From positions 1-14,965 of the forward strand of contig JAEZLF010000044.1 of NCBI GenBank assembly GCA_023435925.1: DNA of 14,965 bases. Direction: 5' to 3'. The notes beneath the pieces are model-generated. The model was not told where the DNA came from and ran no database searches. It saw only the letters and a program-made list of their open reading frames with translations. Shown piece after piece: positions 13,680 to 14,965 of this stretch; the stretch's first letter is position 1, and every line of letters starts with the position of its first letter. The position numbers and the translations under genes were made by a program. The stretch comes from Bacillota bacterium (GTDB lineage Bacteria > Bacillota > Clostridia > Acetivibrionales > DTU013).

Positions 13680-14965
13680 TCACCAACCCCTTTTAATTTT
13701 TTGATCTGCCAATCTGTCATCAGCAGCATTCATAGCAGCATTCATATGCTCGACAATCTTCACAATCGTGTCCGGTGAGCCGAATCCGCCTGCCTTTGTC
13801 ACCATGCACATTGGTTTTGAACATATGGTAAACCTGGAAAGAACGATTCCCGGCAACAACTCGGTAACCGGTATTATTCCTGATACGCCAAGCCTATTCA
13901 TGATCGCGGCAGCGGTATCTCCGCCAAAAATGACAAGCACGCTGACATCTGCCTTAGTCATAAGTTTTTCGACTGCCATCGAAATCTGTCCGGCAATAAA
14001 TCCTCCCGTAATGCCTGTCGGTAGTGCAGGGACGCCTGATTGTGCACTATTCGTACCGCAGCCTATAATAAAAGCTCCGGCACTTTTACACTGTCTTGCG
14101 TAATCTGCAATATCATTTTCACCTTCCTGAGAATCCCAATACCCATTTGTGATTTTCTGCCCGGAAGTGAGCATTACTCCGGGAACTCCCTGCTCAAAAG
14201 CATATTTACACTGCTCGGTTGACACATAATTTACACTCCCGCAAACAATCAGCATATTTCCTTTATCAACAGTTACTTTGTCTTGATCCATATCCGGTCT
14301 TATGTCAAGGAATGCGGGAAGATATTCGGCAAAACCGGCGCAGCCGCTTAGCAGACCTGAAAAGCCATTTGCCTTGAGGCTTTTCCCAATATCTGCAAGC
14401 TGAGCCTCTGTCTCGGTATCTAATACATATATTGTATCCTTTTCCTCAGCCATAACCGACGTAGTATTTGCCAATACCACTCTCTTATCGCAACTGGCGG
14501 ATATGATATGAGGTATGTAGCTATCTGTTACAGGATTCAAAATGTCCGAAGCAAATTGTGTTTTATTCAGATGAACTCCGTTAACAAGCTGATATCCTCC
14601 TACTGTCGTACGTCCGGCAGTGGGGTATGCCGGTATTAAAGCGACCGGCCTGCCATTATATGCGTCAATGAGAGCGGATAGCTCGGCACCGATATTTCCA
14701 CGCAAGGTTGAATCAATTTTTTTATATACATGCTCAATCCTTTGTTCAATAGCGTAAGCCGCTGCACTGAAAACACTGTCATATGCCTTTGAAGGGGACA
14801 TATGACGTGTCTCAATATCCATAGATATTACCCGCACGCCTTCCGGAACAGGTGCATTTAGACTTGCGGGGATCGTCACCAGAGTTTCAATGCCCTTCTT
14901 TGCAAGCTGAACTCCCGTATCCAGCGCCCCTGTAAAATCATCTGCCACTATCAGAAGCTCAACCA
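13680..14965 (-). CDS. Four-carbon acid sugar kinase (DUF1537/DtnK-like), 5' end at window edge
   Basis: An ATP-dependent kinase of the DUF1537 family, about 428 residues visible. The N-terminal Rossmann motif reads VELLIVADDFTGALDTG, and the DDFTGA block is diagnostic. KKIDSTLRGNIGAEL and IPAYPTAGRT follow in the sugar-binding half. The C-terminal nucleotide-binding half has FGGDTAAAIMNRLGV and KAGGFGSPDTI. The family phosphorylates four-carbon sugar acids such as D-threonate, D-erythronate or L-threonate at C4. The last visible bases are TG followed by GTT GAG, so the ATG probably begins one base outside the window (inference) and the protein is otherwise complete. The stop is five bases before the preferred pdxA-like start, so the two are co-transcribed. 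Confidence 0.9.
   Translation of the reverse strand, partial: VELLIVADDFTGALDTGVQLAKKGIETLVTIPASLNAPVPEGVRVISMDIETRHMSPSKAYDSVFSAAAYAIEQRIEHVYKKIDSTLRGNIGAELSALIDAYNGRPVALIPAYPTAGRTTVGGYQLVNGVHLNKTQFASDILNPVTDSYIPHIISASCDKRVVLANTTSVMAEEKDTIYVLDTETEAQLADIGKSLKANGFSGLLSGCAGFAEYLPAFLDIRPDMDQDKVTVDKGNMLIVCGSVNYVSTEQCKYAFEQGVPGVMLTSGQKITNGYWDSQEGENDIADYARQCKSAGAFIIGCGTNSAQSGVPALPTGITGGFIAGQISMAVEKLMTKADVSVLVIFGGDTAAAIMNRLGVSGIIPVTELLPGIVLSRFTICSKPMCMVTKAGGFGSPDTIVKIVEHMNAAMNAADDRLADQKIKRGW

Noticed and set aside
1..14965. CRISPR array, tRNA, rRNA, transposase or prophage genes
   Set aside because: I looked on both strands and found no regularly spaced repeats, RNA gene signatures or recombinase/transposase motifs.

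Overview
The window looks like a chromosomal stretch from an anaerobic low-to-moderate G+C Firmicute of the class Clostridia. The signs are strong AGGAGG-type ribosome binding sites, sigma-A promoters, a PhoP/PhoR system with Bacillus-type TTAACA boxes, a DUF2975/Xre (YoaS/YozG-like) pair, xylose isomerase, and a BMP-family protein of a type I associate with clostridial genomes. I cannot name the species. I see no rRNA, tRNA, CRISPR array, transposase or phage gene.

Layout. 1-573: the 3' end of xylA, its terminator, then a promoter and a small, possibly frameshifted reading frame. 574-2651: a ParB-like/BMP fusion gene whose last codons have been displaced by a ~131 bp hairpin-rich repeat. 2673-8958 (minus strand): a phosphate module transcribed pstC-pstA-pstB-phoU-phoP-phoR. 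It is preceded by a four-repeat PhoP box at 9027-9065. A second, longer copy of the same repeat lies between phoU and phoP. No pstS is present. 9124-9648: an Amidase_6-like protein, divergent from pst. 9720-11450 (minus strand): a solitary cheW and a solitary argJ. 11783-12643: a membrane protein of the DUF2975 family and a small Xre-type regulator behind a perfect TTGACA-17-TATAAT promoter. 12697-14965 (minus strand): a four-carbon acid sugar kinase (cut by the window edge) and a PdxA-type dehydrogenase, an arrangement known for D-threonate/D-erythronate breakdown.

How the genes work together. PstC, PstA and PstB form the membrane and ATPase parts of the high-affinity phosphate importer. PhoU couples the importer to the PhoR sensor kinase, and phosphorylated PhoP would bind the box upstream of pstC, giving autoregulation. 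The kinase and PdxA-like pair would convert a four-carbon sugar acid to a triose phosphate. The other genes are not obviously connected to each other.

The most interesting material is the hairpin-rich non-coding repeat. Copy 1 lies inside the end of a protein-coding gene and is flanked by ATTGAA direct repeats. Removing one repeat unit restores a different, in-frame C-terminus. Two of the differences between the copies fall in hairpin stems and keep pairing through G-U wobble.
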